This document shows, piece after piece, positions 25,518 through 33,378 of a DNA stretch of 64,000 bases. How positions within the stretch are numbered: position 1 is the first letter of the stretch; the number at the start of each line of letters is the position of its first letter. Where the stretch lies: NCBI RefSeq assembly GCF_034366625.1, contig NZ_JAXMIH010000026.1, positions 47,005 through 111,004 on the forward strand, written 5' to 3'. Made by a program: the position numbers and the translations under genes. The notes under the pieces are model-generated. The model searched no databases, had not been told where the DNA came from, and saw only the letters and a list, made by a program, of their open reading frames with translations. The DNA is from Prosthecobacter sp. Lineage in GTDB: Bacteria; Verrucomicrobiota; Verrucomicrobiia; Verrucomicrobiales; Verrucomicrobiaceae.

Positions 25518-25544
25518 CTCCTTGAATCAATCAGTCAGCGGAAC

Positions 25545-26114
25545 TCAGTTCGCGCGGCCGAGGTAGGTGGCGTCTTCGGTCTTGACGCTGATCTTGTCGC
25601 CGGGGCCGACGAAGAGGGGGACCTGGACGCGCATGCCGGACTCGGTGATGGCTTCCTTGTACACATTGTTGGCGGAGTCGCCCTTCACCCCGGCTGGGCT
25701 GTCGGTGACGGTCATGATGATGCTGGCGGGCAGCTCGATGCCGGCGACGACGTCATCGGCGAACACGACGAGGTACTTCTGGCCTTCGATGAGATAGCCG
25801 CGGGTCTTGGCGTCGAGCTTGTCTTCGCCGATGAGCACGTCTTCAAACGTTTCGGGGTGGATGAAGTGGTAGCCGTCGCCGTCCTTGTAGCTGAACTCGT
25901 GGTTGTCCTTCACGAGGTTCACGGACTCGAGCGACTCGTTGGAGGTCATGCGCAGGTTGTAAACCTTGCCGATGGTGATGCTGCGGACGGACATCTGCAC
26001 AAACGAAGCCATGCGCGGCGGCGTCTTGAGTTCGGTCTCGGTGACGACGCAGACGTCGTTGTTGTGGCGGACGGCGTGTCCTTTGCGGAGATTGATGACG
26101 GGGGTGGCTGGCAT
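25545..26114 (-). CDS. efp: Elongation factor P
   Basis: The 189-residue protein has the three EF-P domains. The KOW-like N-terminal domain carries VINLRKGHAVRHNNDVCVV and the loop ETELKTPPRMASF. The OB domains follow with VNLVKDNHEFSYKDGDGYHF and the C-terminal signature region VPLFVGPGDKISVKTEDATY. EF-P binds ribosomes stalled on polyproline and restores peptide-bond formation; the many proline-rich proteins here (for example the SPF scaffold) would depend on it. By alignment the loop-tip residue equivalent to E. coli Lys34 is Arg34 in TPPRM, so the usual EpmA-type beta-lysylation site is absent. The 3' end and terminator are copied twice downstream. Confidence 0.93.
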   Translation of the reverse strand: MPATPVINLRKGHAVRHNNDVCVVTETELKTPPRMASFVQMSVRSITIGKVYNLRMTSNESLESVNLVKDNHEFSYKDGDGYHFIHPETFEDVLIGEDKLDAKTRGYLIEGQKYLVVFADDVVAGIELPASIIMTVTDSPAGVKGDSANNVYKEAITESGMRVQVPLFVGPGDKISVKTEDATYLGRAN

Positions 26115-26264
26115 AGGAGCCCGAGTTCATGGCGAGTTTAAGGCGCTTTGCAAGCTCCGGTTCGGGGCTGGCCGGGCAAGGGATGGTTCGCCGGTGGGAT
26201 CGTCCTCGTCCTCCTGCTCGAACTCGTCCTCGATACCTGCGCTGCCTTCAAGCGTCATCTTCGT

Positions 26265-26354
26265 CGGAGCGCGAGTATGGCAGCGCCTGCTCGCCACTTG
26301 TGCGGTCCAGCGTGAACGCCAGGAAAGTCAGGCGAGTAGCATACTCGCGCTCCG
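26265..26354. repeat. 90-base inverted repeat (REP/MITE-like)
   Basis: Arms CGGAGCGCGAGTAT (26265-26278) and ATACTCGCGCTCCG (26341-26354) are perfectly complementary over 14 bases. The inner GCTCGCC and GGCGAGT extend the pairing. The element lies in the gap between efp and the Fn3 gene and encodes nothing obvious. Confidence 0.65.
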
Positions 26355-26366
26355 TTCCATGCGTCA

Positions 26367-26403
26367 TCGTCCTCGATCGAGGACGAGTATGAGGACGAGT
26401 ATG
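26367..26403. repeat. 20-base perfect palindrome followed by a tandem 12-mer
   Basis: TCGTCCTCGATCGAGGACGA is self-complementary across its whole length. The 12-mer GAGGACGAGTAT occurs twice in tandem overlapping its right end. Related TCGTCCTC runs occur ~150 bases to the left (around 26198-26235), so a larger nested inverted repeat is possible. Confidence 0.6.
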
Positions 26404-26416
26404 AGTTGGAAGGCGG

Positions 26417-27334
26417 CTACCGCACCACCACCACCGAAGCCGGACTGGGCGCGGCTTCACCCGCCTTGTTGGCGGCGATGATGCGCACCTCAATGAATTC
26501 ACCCGGTGGCAGGTCTTGCAACCATGCTTCGGGCTCATGCACCGTGGCGGCGGCGGTGAATTCCGCCGCGCCCATGCGCTGCATCTGCACGCGGTAGCGT
26601 GTGGCATGCGGGGCAGGGGGCCATTGCACGAAAACCTTGCCCTGGCCCGTGGCTTCCAGCGTCACCTGCTCCACCGGCGGCGGCAGCGACAGCCGCGCGG
26701 GCATCTGCAAATGAAAGCGCAGCCAGCGCGGGTCGCTGGCGGTCAGCAGGATGCCCAGCTCCCAGATCAGCCCGCGCATCTTGTGGCGCAGCTTCTTCAG
26801 CGCCTTGTTCTTCGCCAGCACGGCGGTGCGCAGGGCGGACTTGTTGAAATTCACCGCCGACCGCGCGTCCGACAGCGCTTCAAACGTCGCCCCGCAGATC
26901 ACCGCCGTGGCTCCCATGTCCGTGCTTTCGTGCTCAGGCTTCAGTTCGAAATACCGCGTCAGACTCGACAGCAGGCTCATGCGTTTCGCGAAGACCTCCG
27001 GCACCATCGTGGACCTGTCGGGAAAACCCGCCGCGCCCCACTGCGTGTTGAAGCCGGTGCCAAACAGCGCCGTCAGCCGCAGGCGGCAGCGGCCGATCAC
27101 CACCTCCCCTTCGCGATCACGGTTCCGCAGTTCCTTGCGCCGCTGCCCGCGCTCCGTTTTCACCCGCCCCACCTCCATCAGGGCGGCATTGGCCGCGTCC
27201 CAGGCCGCCTGCATCGCCGCCGCCGTGTTCTGCTTGATGCCGATCTCCTCCTCCAGCGCCTCGCAGCCCTTGATCAAGTCATGGCAGCGGGCCAGCAGCA
27301 CAGAATCGTTGGTAGGAGTCGGGTTCGCAGCCAT
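26417..27334 (-). CDS. Hypothetical protein with C-terminal fibronectin type III-like domain
   Basis: The 305-residue protein starts MAANPTPTNDSVLLARCHDL. The N-terminal ~220 residues are mainly helical, with a likely coiled coil (GCEALEEEIGIKQNTAAAMQ and GQRRKELRNRDREG) and the helix pair around ALKKLRHKMRGLIWELGILL. The C-terminal ~90 residues form an Fn3-like sandwich: PPVEQVTLEATGQGKVFVQW, ATRYRVQMQ and GEFIEVRIIAANKAGEAAPS. No signal peptide is visible. I know similar verrucomicrobial proteins by pattern only, with no function. An in-frame start 84 bases upstream would add a Gly/Pro leader and is less likely. Confidence 0.7.
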   Translation of the reverse strand: MAANPTPTNDSVLLARCHDLIKGCEALEEEIGIKQNTAAAMQAAWDAANAALMEVGRVKTERGQRRKELRNRDREGEVVIGRCRLRLTALFGTGFNTQWGAAGFPDRSTMVPEVFAKRMSLLSSLTRYFELKPEHESTDMGATAVICGATFEALSDARSAVNFNKSALRTAVLAKNKALKKLRHKMRGLIWELGILLTASDPRWLRFHLQMPARLSLPPPVEQVTLEATGQGKVFVQWPPAPHATRYRVQMQRMGAAEFTAAATVHEPEAWLQDLPPGEFIEVRIIAANKAGEAAPSPASVVVVR

Positions 27335-27498
27335 GGCAGCCTCAGGTGGATCAAAACGTAACGCCCAACAGCCCACCGGCATCTGCCCGACGAACTCCGC
27401 CCTCGCCGCACGGCCCACAGCCAGCGCCCCGAAGGCAAATCCATTCTCCTACTAGTCAGAACCAGCCTCAAGCACTATTTGACGACCATCGGTGAGTG

Positions 27499-28116
27499 AT
27501 GCTTGAGACTCCTGCACCTCAGTTGGCGATCCCGCTGACGGTTCCCGAAGCTCCCTCTCCACAAAACGGCTTCCGTCTCAGAGCTGGGGAGCTTCATGTC
27601 TCACTCACCGATGCTCGGTGAGTGGAAGATGAGCCTCCGCTGCCTCAATCCAGCTTCCCGTCCAAGGTGTGGAAGTCTCAAGTATCACTCACCGATACTC
27701 GGCGAGTAGTAACTGAAGCTTCCTCCAGCCAAATCCGAAGCCTATTTGAGGTTACTGAGCTTCAAGCCTTGCTCACCGACACTCGGCGAGCAGTCTATGA
27801 ACCTGCTTCCGGCCACCGCCCTTGTCCGTTCACCGCCCCGGAGCCTCCCCCGGATGCCCCGTCCAAGGCAGTTCAGCCTCCCCAGCCGCCACCGGGTGAA
27901 ATCATGCGTCCGACGCCCTCCCCCGAGCCTCCGGTGGATCAGTCTGGAGCGTCGATGGAGCCTCCCGAGCCTGGGGCGGATGAAATCAGGAACGGTTTCG
28001 GATCCGCCGCGCTTCATGAGGTCTATACAGAATACCGAATCATCGTTCCCGAGCTTGGTGCAGGATCTTTGAGGATCCCTGCGGGAGTTTTAGTTGTTCC
28101 GATGGGGCGGCGCTGA
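27499..28116 (+). pseudogene. Proline-rich repeat protein broken by a nonsense codon
   Basis: One frame runs from MLETPAPQLAIPLTVPEA to VLVVPMGRR with a single in-frame TGA at 27619-27621. It contains three copies of a motif, VSLTDAR-stop-V, VSLTDTRRVV and ALLTDTRRAV, whose DNA cores (CTCACCGAT..CTCGG..GAG at 27604, 27688 and 27772) are exactly 84 bases apart. The first copy has TGA where the other two have CGA, so the stop is a C-to-T change at an Arg codon. The C-terminal half is Pro-rich (PPQPPPGEIMRP) and ends in EIRNGFGSAALHEV. Codons after the stop could be a shorter protein beginning GTG at 27622. The family is unknown to me. Confidence 0.55.
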
Positions 28117-28186
28117 GACGAGCGGGCGGCAGGCGAAAGTAAAAAAGACTTGGCAGCCAGCGCGTGCGAGAGGGGCCGGACACGAA

Positions 28187-29371
28187 ATGACAGCAAGAAC
28201 AGGTCTGAACGGGCTCGCGCTCACAGGAGAGGAGCGTGCAGTGGAGACGCTGCGGCTGTCGGACGCCCGCTATCGGCGCTTGTTTGAAACCGCACAGGAC
28301 GGCATCCTCATTCTGCACGCCGACACCGGTCAGGTGGTGGATGCGAACCCCTTTTTGAAGGACTTGCTGGGCTATTCGCAGGAGGAGTTTCTGGGGCGCA
28401 AGCTGTGGGAGATCGGCCCCTTCATGGGTGAGGACGCCTCCAAGATCGCCTTCGCCGAATTGCAGGTGAAGGACCGGCTGCACTACGAGGGCCTGCCCTT
28501 GGAGACGAAGGACGGGCGGCGGGTCGAGGTGGAGTTCATCAGCAGCGCTTATGTGGCGGACGGCACGCGCTTCATCCAGTGCAACATCCGCGACATCACG
28601 GCACGTCTGGCGGCGAACAAGGAACTCGCCTTTCAAGTCGAGGAGAAGAGCAAGCGGGCCGAGGAACTGGCCTTGATCAATGCGGAGCTGGCGCGCTCCA
28701 ATGCGGAGCTGGAACAGTTCGCCTATGTGGCCACGCATGACTTGCAGGAACCGTTGCGGTCCGTGGCCAGTTGCGTGCAACTGCTCCAGAGTCATTGCGA
28801 AGGCCAGCTCGACGAGCGGTCCCAGGAGTTCATCACGCACGCGGTCGATGGCACCAAGCGGATGCAGACCCTCATCAGCGACCTGCTGGAGTATTCGCGC
28901 ATCAGCACCCATGCCACAGCATTTGAACTCACGGACTGCGAGGCAGTGCTGCACGAGGCGCTGGCCAACCTCATGGTCGCCATCCGCGAGAGCGGCGCGG
29001 TCGTGACCCATGATGCGCTGCCCATCGTGAACGGCGATGCCACCCAGTTGACACAGTTGTTCCAGAACCTCATCGGCAACGCCCTCAAGTTTCGCGCGGA
29101 ACGACCAGCCAGAATCCACCTCGGCGCCGTGCTCAAAGACGGCGAGTGGTGGTTCACCGTGGCCGACAACGGCATTGGCATGGAGCCGAAGTATTTCGAG
29201 CGCATCTTCCAGGTCTTCCAGCGCCTGCACACCCGCAAAGCCTATCAAGGCACCGGCATCGGCCTCGCCATCTGCAAGAAGGTCGTCGAGCGCCACGGCG
29301 GGCGCATCTGGGTCGAGTCGCAGTTCGGCCAGGGCGCTACTTTCTGTTTCACCATCCCGCAACCAACTTAA
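28187..29371 (+). CDS. PAS-domain sensor histidine kinase (phytochrome-kinase type)
   Basis: The 394-residue soluble kinase has an N-terminal PAS domain (about 25-145: YRRLFETAQDGILILHADTG to FIQCNIRDITAR), a coiled-coil linker and the HisKA dimerisation domain with YVATHDLQEPLRSV, where His184 is the phosphoacceptor. The ATPase domain shows the N box QNLIGNALKF, G1 VADNGIGM, and G2 GTGIGLAICKKVVERHGG. No membrane segment is present, so it senses a cytoplasmic signal. The ATG at 28187 is favoured over an in-frame start 93 bases upstream. A phytochrome-type response regulator follows after six bases and is surely its partner. A long antisense frame across both genes is a shadow. Confidence 0.92.
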   Translation: MTARTGLNGLALTGEERAVETLRLSDARYRRLFETAQDGILILHADTGQVVDANPFLKDLLGYSQEEFLGRKLWEIGPFMGEDASKIAFAELQVKDRLHYEGLPLETKDGRRVEVEFISSAYVADGTRFIQCNIRDITARLAANKELAFQVEEKSKRAEELALINAELARSNAELEQFAYVATHDLQEPLRSVASCVQLLQSHCEGQLDERSQEFITHAVDGTKRMQTLISDLLEYSRISTHATAFELTDCEAVLHEALANLMVAIRESGAVVTHDALPIVNGDATQLTQLFQNLIGNALKFRAERPARIHLGAVLKDGEWWFTVADNGIGMEPKYFERIFQVFQRLHTRKAYQGTGIGLAICKKVVERHGGRIWVESQFGQGATFCFTIPQPT

Positions 29372-29377
29372 ATCCCT

Positions 29378-29830
29378 ATGAAAGCCAGCGCCCCCACCCG
29401 TCCGATCATCATCCTGATGGCCGAGGACAATCCGACCGACGTGCTCATCACCAAGGAAGGACTCCTTCGTGCCAAGATGCTCAACACGCTGCATGTGGTG
29501 GAGGACGGCGTGGAAGCCATGGAGTTCCTGCGCCATGAAGGCAAGTATGCTGACGCGCCCCGCCCGGACCTGATCCTGCTCGACTTGAACATGCCCCGCA
29601 TGGGCGGCCAGGAAGTGCTCACTGAGATCAAGACCGATGAAAAACTGAAGCACATCCCGGTGGTCGTCCTGACCACCTCGAAGTCCGACGAGGATGTCCA
29701 CAAGGCCTACGGCCACCACGCCAACTGCTACATCGTCAAGCCAGTGGACTTCACCACCTTCACGAAGGTGGTGCAGACGATCCAGGACTTCTGGTTCTGC
29801 GTAGTCACGCTGCCGCCGGGTCCACGGTGA
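29378..29830 (+). CDS. Single-domain response regulator (Rcp1/CheY-like)
   Basis: The 150-residue protein is a stand-alone receiver. ILMAEDNPTDVLITKEGL opens the fold with the acidic pocket, LILLDLNMPRMGG holds the phosphoacceptor Asp69, VVVLTTSKSDEDV has the conserved Thr, and YIVKPVDF the Lys. The extended loop between strand 3 and helix 3 (HEGKYADAPRPD) is typical of regulators paired with phytochrome-like kinases. It lacks a DNA-binding domain, so it signals by protein interaction or phosphotransfer. It is coupled to the upstream kinase. The Pro-rich end (TLPPGPR) merges into the decayed repeat-protein remnant that follows. Confidence 0.9.
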   Translation: MKASAPTRPIIILMAEDNPTDVLITKEGLLRAKMLNTLHVVEDGVEAMEFLRHEGKYADAPRPDLILLDLNMPRMGGQEVLTEIKTDEKLKHIPVVVLTTSKSDEDVHKAYGHHANCYIVKPVDFTTFTKVVQTIQDFWFCVVTLPPGPR

Positions 29831-29855
29831 TACCAAGACCACGCCACGGAAACTG

Positions 29856-29969
29856 CCGCCGGGTGAAATCAGGAACGGTCCTGGCTCCTCCAAGCTTGCG
29901 GCGGTTCAACCAGACTGTCGGATCGACCTTCCCGAGTTTGTTGCGGGAGGTTGGAGGGACTGCGCATGA
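29856..29969 (+). pseudogene. C-terminal remnant related to the broken repeat protein
   Basis: A 37-codon open stretch reads PPGEIRNGPGSSKLAAVQPD followed by CRIDLPEFVAGGWRDCA and a stop. It aligns with EIRNGFGSAALHEV...RIIVPELGAG at the end of the pseudogene at 27499-28116, and DNA such as TGAAATCAGGAACGGT is identical. It has no start codon or N-terminal part. The two relics flank the kinase-regulator pair. Confidence 0.5.
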
Positions 29970-29984
29970 TAAACCGGGCTGGCA

Positions 29985-30337
29985 TCATGCCACCACCGAC
30001 ACTCGTTGCTGATCCAACTCCACCAAAGTGGAGTTTTGCAAGGCTGCGGCAATGGCTGGCAGGTGGGTTTCAAACATCTGCCGGGTGGCCCGCAATCCCA
30101 TGTTCCCGGTGCGCACCAGCACCAGTTTCCAAGGACGGCCATGCAACAGATGGGAGTAGTAGAAATCGGTGTCCTTGGTGACCACCACGCGCTGCTCGTT
30201 CATTGAAACCTCGTTCAGGATGCCGTCGCGCGAAGCGTCTGATCAGGCAGGTCCAGCGTGTGGATGGCCTCATGCCCTGCGGCATGAAACACGGCGCGCA
30301 GACTGGGCGGCAGATGCGCATCAATGAGGAACTTCAT
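29985..30337 (-). pseudogene. DUF5615 (PIN-like) toxin gene with a frameshift
   Basis: The N-terminal half, MKFLIDAHLPPSLRAVFHAA followed by GHEAIHTLDLPDQT, and the C-terminal half, MNEQRVVVTKDTDFYYSHLL to QQRVSVVA, are the two parts of one DUF5615 protein but lie in different frames; 353 bases separate start and stop. The break is near 30225-30240, around CAGACGCTTCGCGCGACGGC. In an intact protein the Asp in FLIDA and KDTDF form the PIN-like acidic site of a ribonuclease toxin. The gene overlaps the DUF433 antitoxin by four bases, the usual order. The C-terminal part alone cannot be a working nuclease. Confidence 0.75.
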
Positions 30338-30588
30338 GCCGCCACCAAGTGCAGGCTGCGAAGCTTCAAGGACTGGGTGGCGAACTGGATGCAGGCCTGC
30401 AAGTCCTCGCGCTCCAGATCAGGAAACTCCGCCAGCACCTCTTCAAACGTGTCGCCGCCTGCCAGGTATTCGAGCACCGACTCCACCGGATAGCGCAAGC
30501 CGCGAATCGTTGGCTTGCCGTGGCAGACACCGGGATCCAAGGTGATCCGCTTGAGCAGTGTGGCTGTGTCGTGTGCGGTGGGAGTCAT
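30334..30588 (-). CDS. DUF433 antitoxin (VapB-like)
   Basis: The 84-residue protein contains the DUF433 core: ITLDPGVCHGKPTIRGLRYP, VESVLEYLAGGDTFEEVLAE, FPDLEREDLQACIQFA. DUF433 proteins are helix-turn-helix antitoxins found beside DUF5615 toxins; they bind and neutralise the toxin and repress the operon. The start codon choice is supported by the conserved N-terminal length. The stop overlaps the toxin start by ATGA, so the pair was translationally coupled. As the toxin is frameshifted here, the antitoxin may now be an orphan. Confidence 0.85.
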   Translation of the reverse strand: MTPTAHDTATLLKRITLDPGVCHGKPTIRGLRYPVESVLEYLAGGDTFEEVLAEFPDLEREDLQACIQFATQSLKLRSLHLVAA

Positions 30589-30776
30589 ACCTCATCATAA
30601 CGAGCTGCGGCGTCTGCTTCAACCACCGCTTGCAGGCCCGGCTTTGCACCACAGGCATGCTCCATCGTCAGTCGCAGGCCGGGCATTGGAACGCCCCTGA
30701 TGCGACAAGAACTCGACGACACTCGCAAACTCGCCCAATAATCCCCTCGATCACCCCTTCCACCCTCCAACCAGCC

Positions 30777-31409
30777 ATGAACCGCTTTCACTTTATTACC
30801 TGTCTTGTCACCACTGTCTTGTTCGCTGCCCATGCTCCCGCCGCTGATGAATTGAAGAAGCTCGCCGCCGCCATCGACGGCTACCGTTATGAGTTTCCCT
30901 GCAAAGACCCCATGCCGGAAAATCCCAAGCCCGGCGCGGACGGCATCTCGGCCCGGATGACGGACGATCCGAAGACGAATGACAAGTTCACCGACGTGAA
31001 GAAGTTCGGCGGCGAACCTGGCAAGCGTTACAAGGTCACGCTGCGCGTGCGCGGCGTGGTGGAGCCGATGATGTACAAGGACGGCCAGCAGGTCGGTGAG
31101 CGCTTTTACATCGGCGGCGTGCCGAACAACAAGACCTACAACATCTACCAGCTCACCGTTTCGTCGCCGGCATCGCATTTCTTTTTCAACCGCGATGACA
31201 AAGTGGGCCACCGCATCTTCACCATCGACTACACCGCGACCGTCGAGATCGAGGGCGGTGCCACGCTCACCCTGCACGGCGACGGTCAGAACGGCCACAT
31301 GATCACCAACTTCGCCAAGCTCGTCGTGCCCGACATCGCCCCAGCGCCGAAGCCATTCAACGGCCAGTTCATCCAGCTCGATGTGACGGATGTGGTGGAG
31401 GTGAAGTAA
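30777..31409 (+). CDS. Secreted hypothetical protein
   Basis: The 210-residue protein begins with a signal peptide, MNRFHFITCLVTTVLFAAHA, cleaved after APA. The mature part looks like a beta-sandwich: YEFPCKDPMPENPKPGADG, KRYKVTLRVRGVVEPMMYKD, FYIGGVPNNKTYNIYQLTVS, HRIFTIDYTATVEIEGGATL and FAKLVVPDI. Such sequences occur as carbohydrate-binding-like or accessory domains of secreted enzymes, but I do not recognise the family. A longer in-frame start upstream overlaps the toxin-antitoxin region and lacks the signal peptide. A secreted esterase follows 36 bases downstream, so the two may act together outside the cytoplasm. Confidence 0.65.
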   Translation: MNRFHFITCLVTTVLFAAHAPAADELKKLAAAIDGYRYEFPCKDPMPENPKPGADGISARMTDDPKTNDKFTDVKKFGGEPGKRYKVTLRVRGVVEPMMYKDGQQVGERFYIGGVPNNKTYNIYQLTVSSPASHFFFNRDDKVGHRIFTIDYTATVEIEGGATLTLHGDGQNGHMITNFAKLVVPDIAPAPKPFNGQFIQLDVTDVVEVK

Positions 31410-31445
31410 ACCAGCGTCACGCACACACTCTCGCTCTGCTTCCTC

Positions 31446-32585
31446 ATGAATCTTCGCCCATTCCTCGTTCTCAGCCTCGCCGCGCTCGCTCTTCCTGTCT
31501 TCGCGGCCGATAAACAAAAAGAAAAGAAGCCGGACCGCCCGCAGCCGCCGACGCGACCCTTGGATGGGCCAGGAGCCCCCAAGTTCACGCGGTTCGATGG
31601 CAAGCCGGGGGTGAATCCACCGGTGGATGCCGAGGGTGATTTCGTCATCGGCCCGGACTATGTCGCGGCACCAGAGACAAAGGTCGCCGAAGGCGTGCCG
31701 CAGGGGAAGGTGATGCAGTTCCAGATCGACTCGAAGGACTGCAAGCTCTTCAATCCCGGCATCGCACGCGATGTTTTCGGCACCGTCGATCCGAACAACC
31801 CGAAGACGCTGATCGTCGAGACGCATCCCATCGACTACAAGCGCACCGTCACTGTTTACGTGCCCGCGCAGTATGTGGCCGGCACGGCGGCGCCGTTCAT
31901 CGTCACGCACGATGGTCCAGGCATGGGCAAGCCGGACATGAACCTCGCGCGCATCCTCGACAACCTCATCGCGCAGAAGCGCGTGCCTGCGATGATCGCC
32001 ATCATGATCTCCAGCGGCGGCGGCGACGCGCAGGGCCATGAGCGTGGTCGCGAATACGACACAATGTCCGGCCTGTATGCCGAATTCATCGAGAACGAAG
32101 TGCTGCCGCTGGTGGAGAAGAACGCGGGCATCAAACTCACCAAGGATCCCGAAGGCCGCGCCACGATGGGCAACAGTTCGGGTGGCTCCGCCGCGCTCGC
32201 GATGGCCTGGTATCGCCCCGATTTATATCACCGCGTGCTCACCTTCTCCGGCACCTTTGTGAACCAGCAGTGGCCCTTCAATCCCGAGACGCCCGATGGC
32301 GCGTGGGGCTTCCACAGCAAGATCATCCCCGAAAGTCCGGTGAAGCCACTGCGCATCTGGATGGCCGTCGGAGATCGCGATCTGCTCAACCCGAACGTCA
32401 TGCGCGACGGCATGCACGACTGGGTGGAAGCGAACCATCGCATGGCGAAGGTCTTGAAGGAGAAGGGCTATCACTATCAGTACGTCTATTGCCTCAATGC
32501 CGGCCACGGCATCGGCCCCGCGAGGCCGCAGATCCTGCCGCATGCGCTGGAGTGGCTTTGGAAAGGGTATTCCATCGCGAAGTAG
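31446..32585 (+). CDS. Secreted alpha/beta-hydrolase esterase (enterochelin/feruloyl esterase-like)
   Basis: The 379-residue protein has a signal peptide (MNLRPFLVLSLAALALPVFA) and a basic Pro-rich linker. The hydrolase fold starts near TVTVYVPAQYVAGTAAPFIV with the oxyanion strand VTHDGPGMG. The nucleophile elbow is GNSSGGSAALAMAWY, the acid lies in VAVGDRDLLNP-type WMAVGDRDLLNP, and the His in CLNAGHGIG. This order and length match IroE/feruloyl-esterase D-like proteins (esterase PHB type). The enzyme probably cleaves an ester in plant or siderophore-type substrates in the periplasm or outside. It follows a secreted hypothetical protein on the same strand, probably in one operon. Confidence 0.8.
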   Translation: MNLRPFLVLSLAALALPVFAADKQKEKKPDRPQPPTRPLDGPGAPKFTRFDGKPGVNPPVDAEGDFVIGPDYVAAPETKVAEGVPQGKVMQFQIDSKDCKLFNPGIARDVFGTVDPNNPKTLIVETHPIDYKRTVTVYVPAQYVAGTAAPFIVTHDGPGMGKPDMNLARILDNLIAQKRVPAMIAIMISSGGGDAQGHERGREYDTMSGLYAEFIENEVLPLVEKNAGIKLTKDPEGRATMGNSSGGSAALAMAWYRPDLYHRVLTFSGTFVNQQWPFNPETPDGAWGFHSKIIPESPVKPLRIWMAVGDRDLLNPNVMRDGMHDWVEANHRMAKVLKEKGYHYQYVYCLNAGHGIGPARPQILPHALEWLWKGYSIAK

Positions 32586-32766
32586 TCGCGAACTGGCCGC
32601 GAAATGCGTGATCAAACGACTTCTGCGCTGACTGCCGCCATTCACAGGCCTGCCCTGAGCCCGTCGGGTTGATCCATTCTTGCTCTCCATGCACGCTCCC
32701 TTGTCAAAACCGAGCGACATCTCTGCGCATGCTTGCTTTGGGAAGCTCCCGGAGGATGATCCTTTC

Positions 32767-33222
32767 ATGAAGACTTCCTTCTCGCCTCCGTCTGGCCAAG
32801 TCAGACTCCTCCTCGCGGCAACCCTGCTTCTCACGCTCACTGGCTGCGTGGATTATCTGGATGGGCCGGGCTACGGCTACAACCGCTCCTATGCCTCCGT
32901 TTACGGCGGATTCAGCAACTACACCTACTACCCGCGTTACTCGACATACTACCACCTGCCGACGCAGCAATACCATTACCACAACGGTTCCGCATGGGTG
33001 GCAAGTCCGCGGCCCCATGGTGGCATTCCACCCGGCTTGTTGCGTTCTTCCCCCTCCGTGCCGCTAAATCTTCCCGGCCGCCCTCCGCAGCATCACTCGC
33101 AAATCACGCGGTCCTACCCCCGCACCTGGTCTCCCTCCAGCAGCGGACATCAATCGTCCCAAGGCGGAAGCCATCAAGGCCCTCCTGCCGGCGGCCGGGA
33201 TCGCGATCACGACCACCGATAA
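32767..33222 (+). CDS. Tyr/His/Pro-rich small lipoprotein, first of a pair
   Basis: The 151-residue protein has a lipoprotein signal ending in LTLTGC, so Cys after processing carries the lipid. The mature part is rich in Tyr, Gly, His and Pro: YGYNRSYASVYGGFSNYTYY, PRYSTYYHLPTQQYHYHNGS, then a disordered SPSSSGHQSSQ tail. It shares YTYYPRxxxYYHxPTQQ with the next gene. Short lipoproteins of this composition are found in Verrucomicrobia, presumably in the outer membrane; their role is unknown. The Met at 32767 gives the only start with a proper signal peptide. Confidence 0.65.
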   Translation: MKTSFSPPSGQVRLLLAATLLLTLTGCVDYLDGPGYGYNRSYASVYGGFSNYTYYPRYSTYYHLPTQQYHYHNGSAWVASPRPHGGIPPGLLRSSPSVPLNLPGRPPQHHSQITRSYPRTWSPSSSGHQSSQGGSHQGPPAGGRDRDHDHR

Positions 33223-33378
33223 GCGTGGGCGACACTTGGTTGATGACGTGCCGATGATGTGTCGGCATGCCGCGTTGGCTTTGGTGATCGCGTGACCGCA
33301 TGGGGCGGTCGGAAGAGCGCCGGTGCCAGACCCGCATTCCAAGTTGCCTGCGCAGACTGTACCGCTAGCCTCGCACGC

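Noticed and set aside
24002..25525. Plus-strand frame of 507 codons rich in Arg, Gly and Ala
   Set aside because: It is antisense to the beta-helix gene and has the composition expected from the complement of Thr/Asn/Gly-rich coding sequence, with no domain.
27604..27790. Regular 84-base palindromic repeats considered as a CRISPR array
   Set aside because: The repeats are only 19-base cores, three in number, and continue as in-frame peptide repeats (SLTDTRR); spacers are similar to each other, not unique.
28040..29893. Minus-strand frame of 617 codons
   Set aside because: It is antisense to the histidine kinase and response regulator, both of which have full motif sets.
30585..32039. Minus-strand frame of 484 codons
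   Set aside because: Antisense to two secreted proteins with signal peptides and, in one, a complete catalytic motif set.
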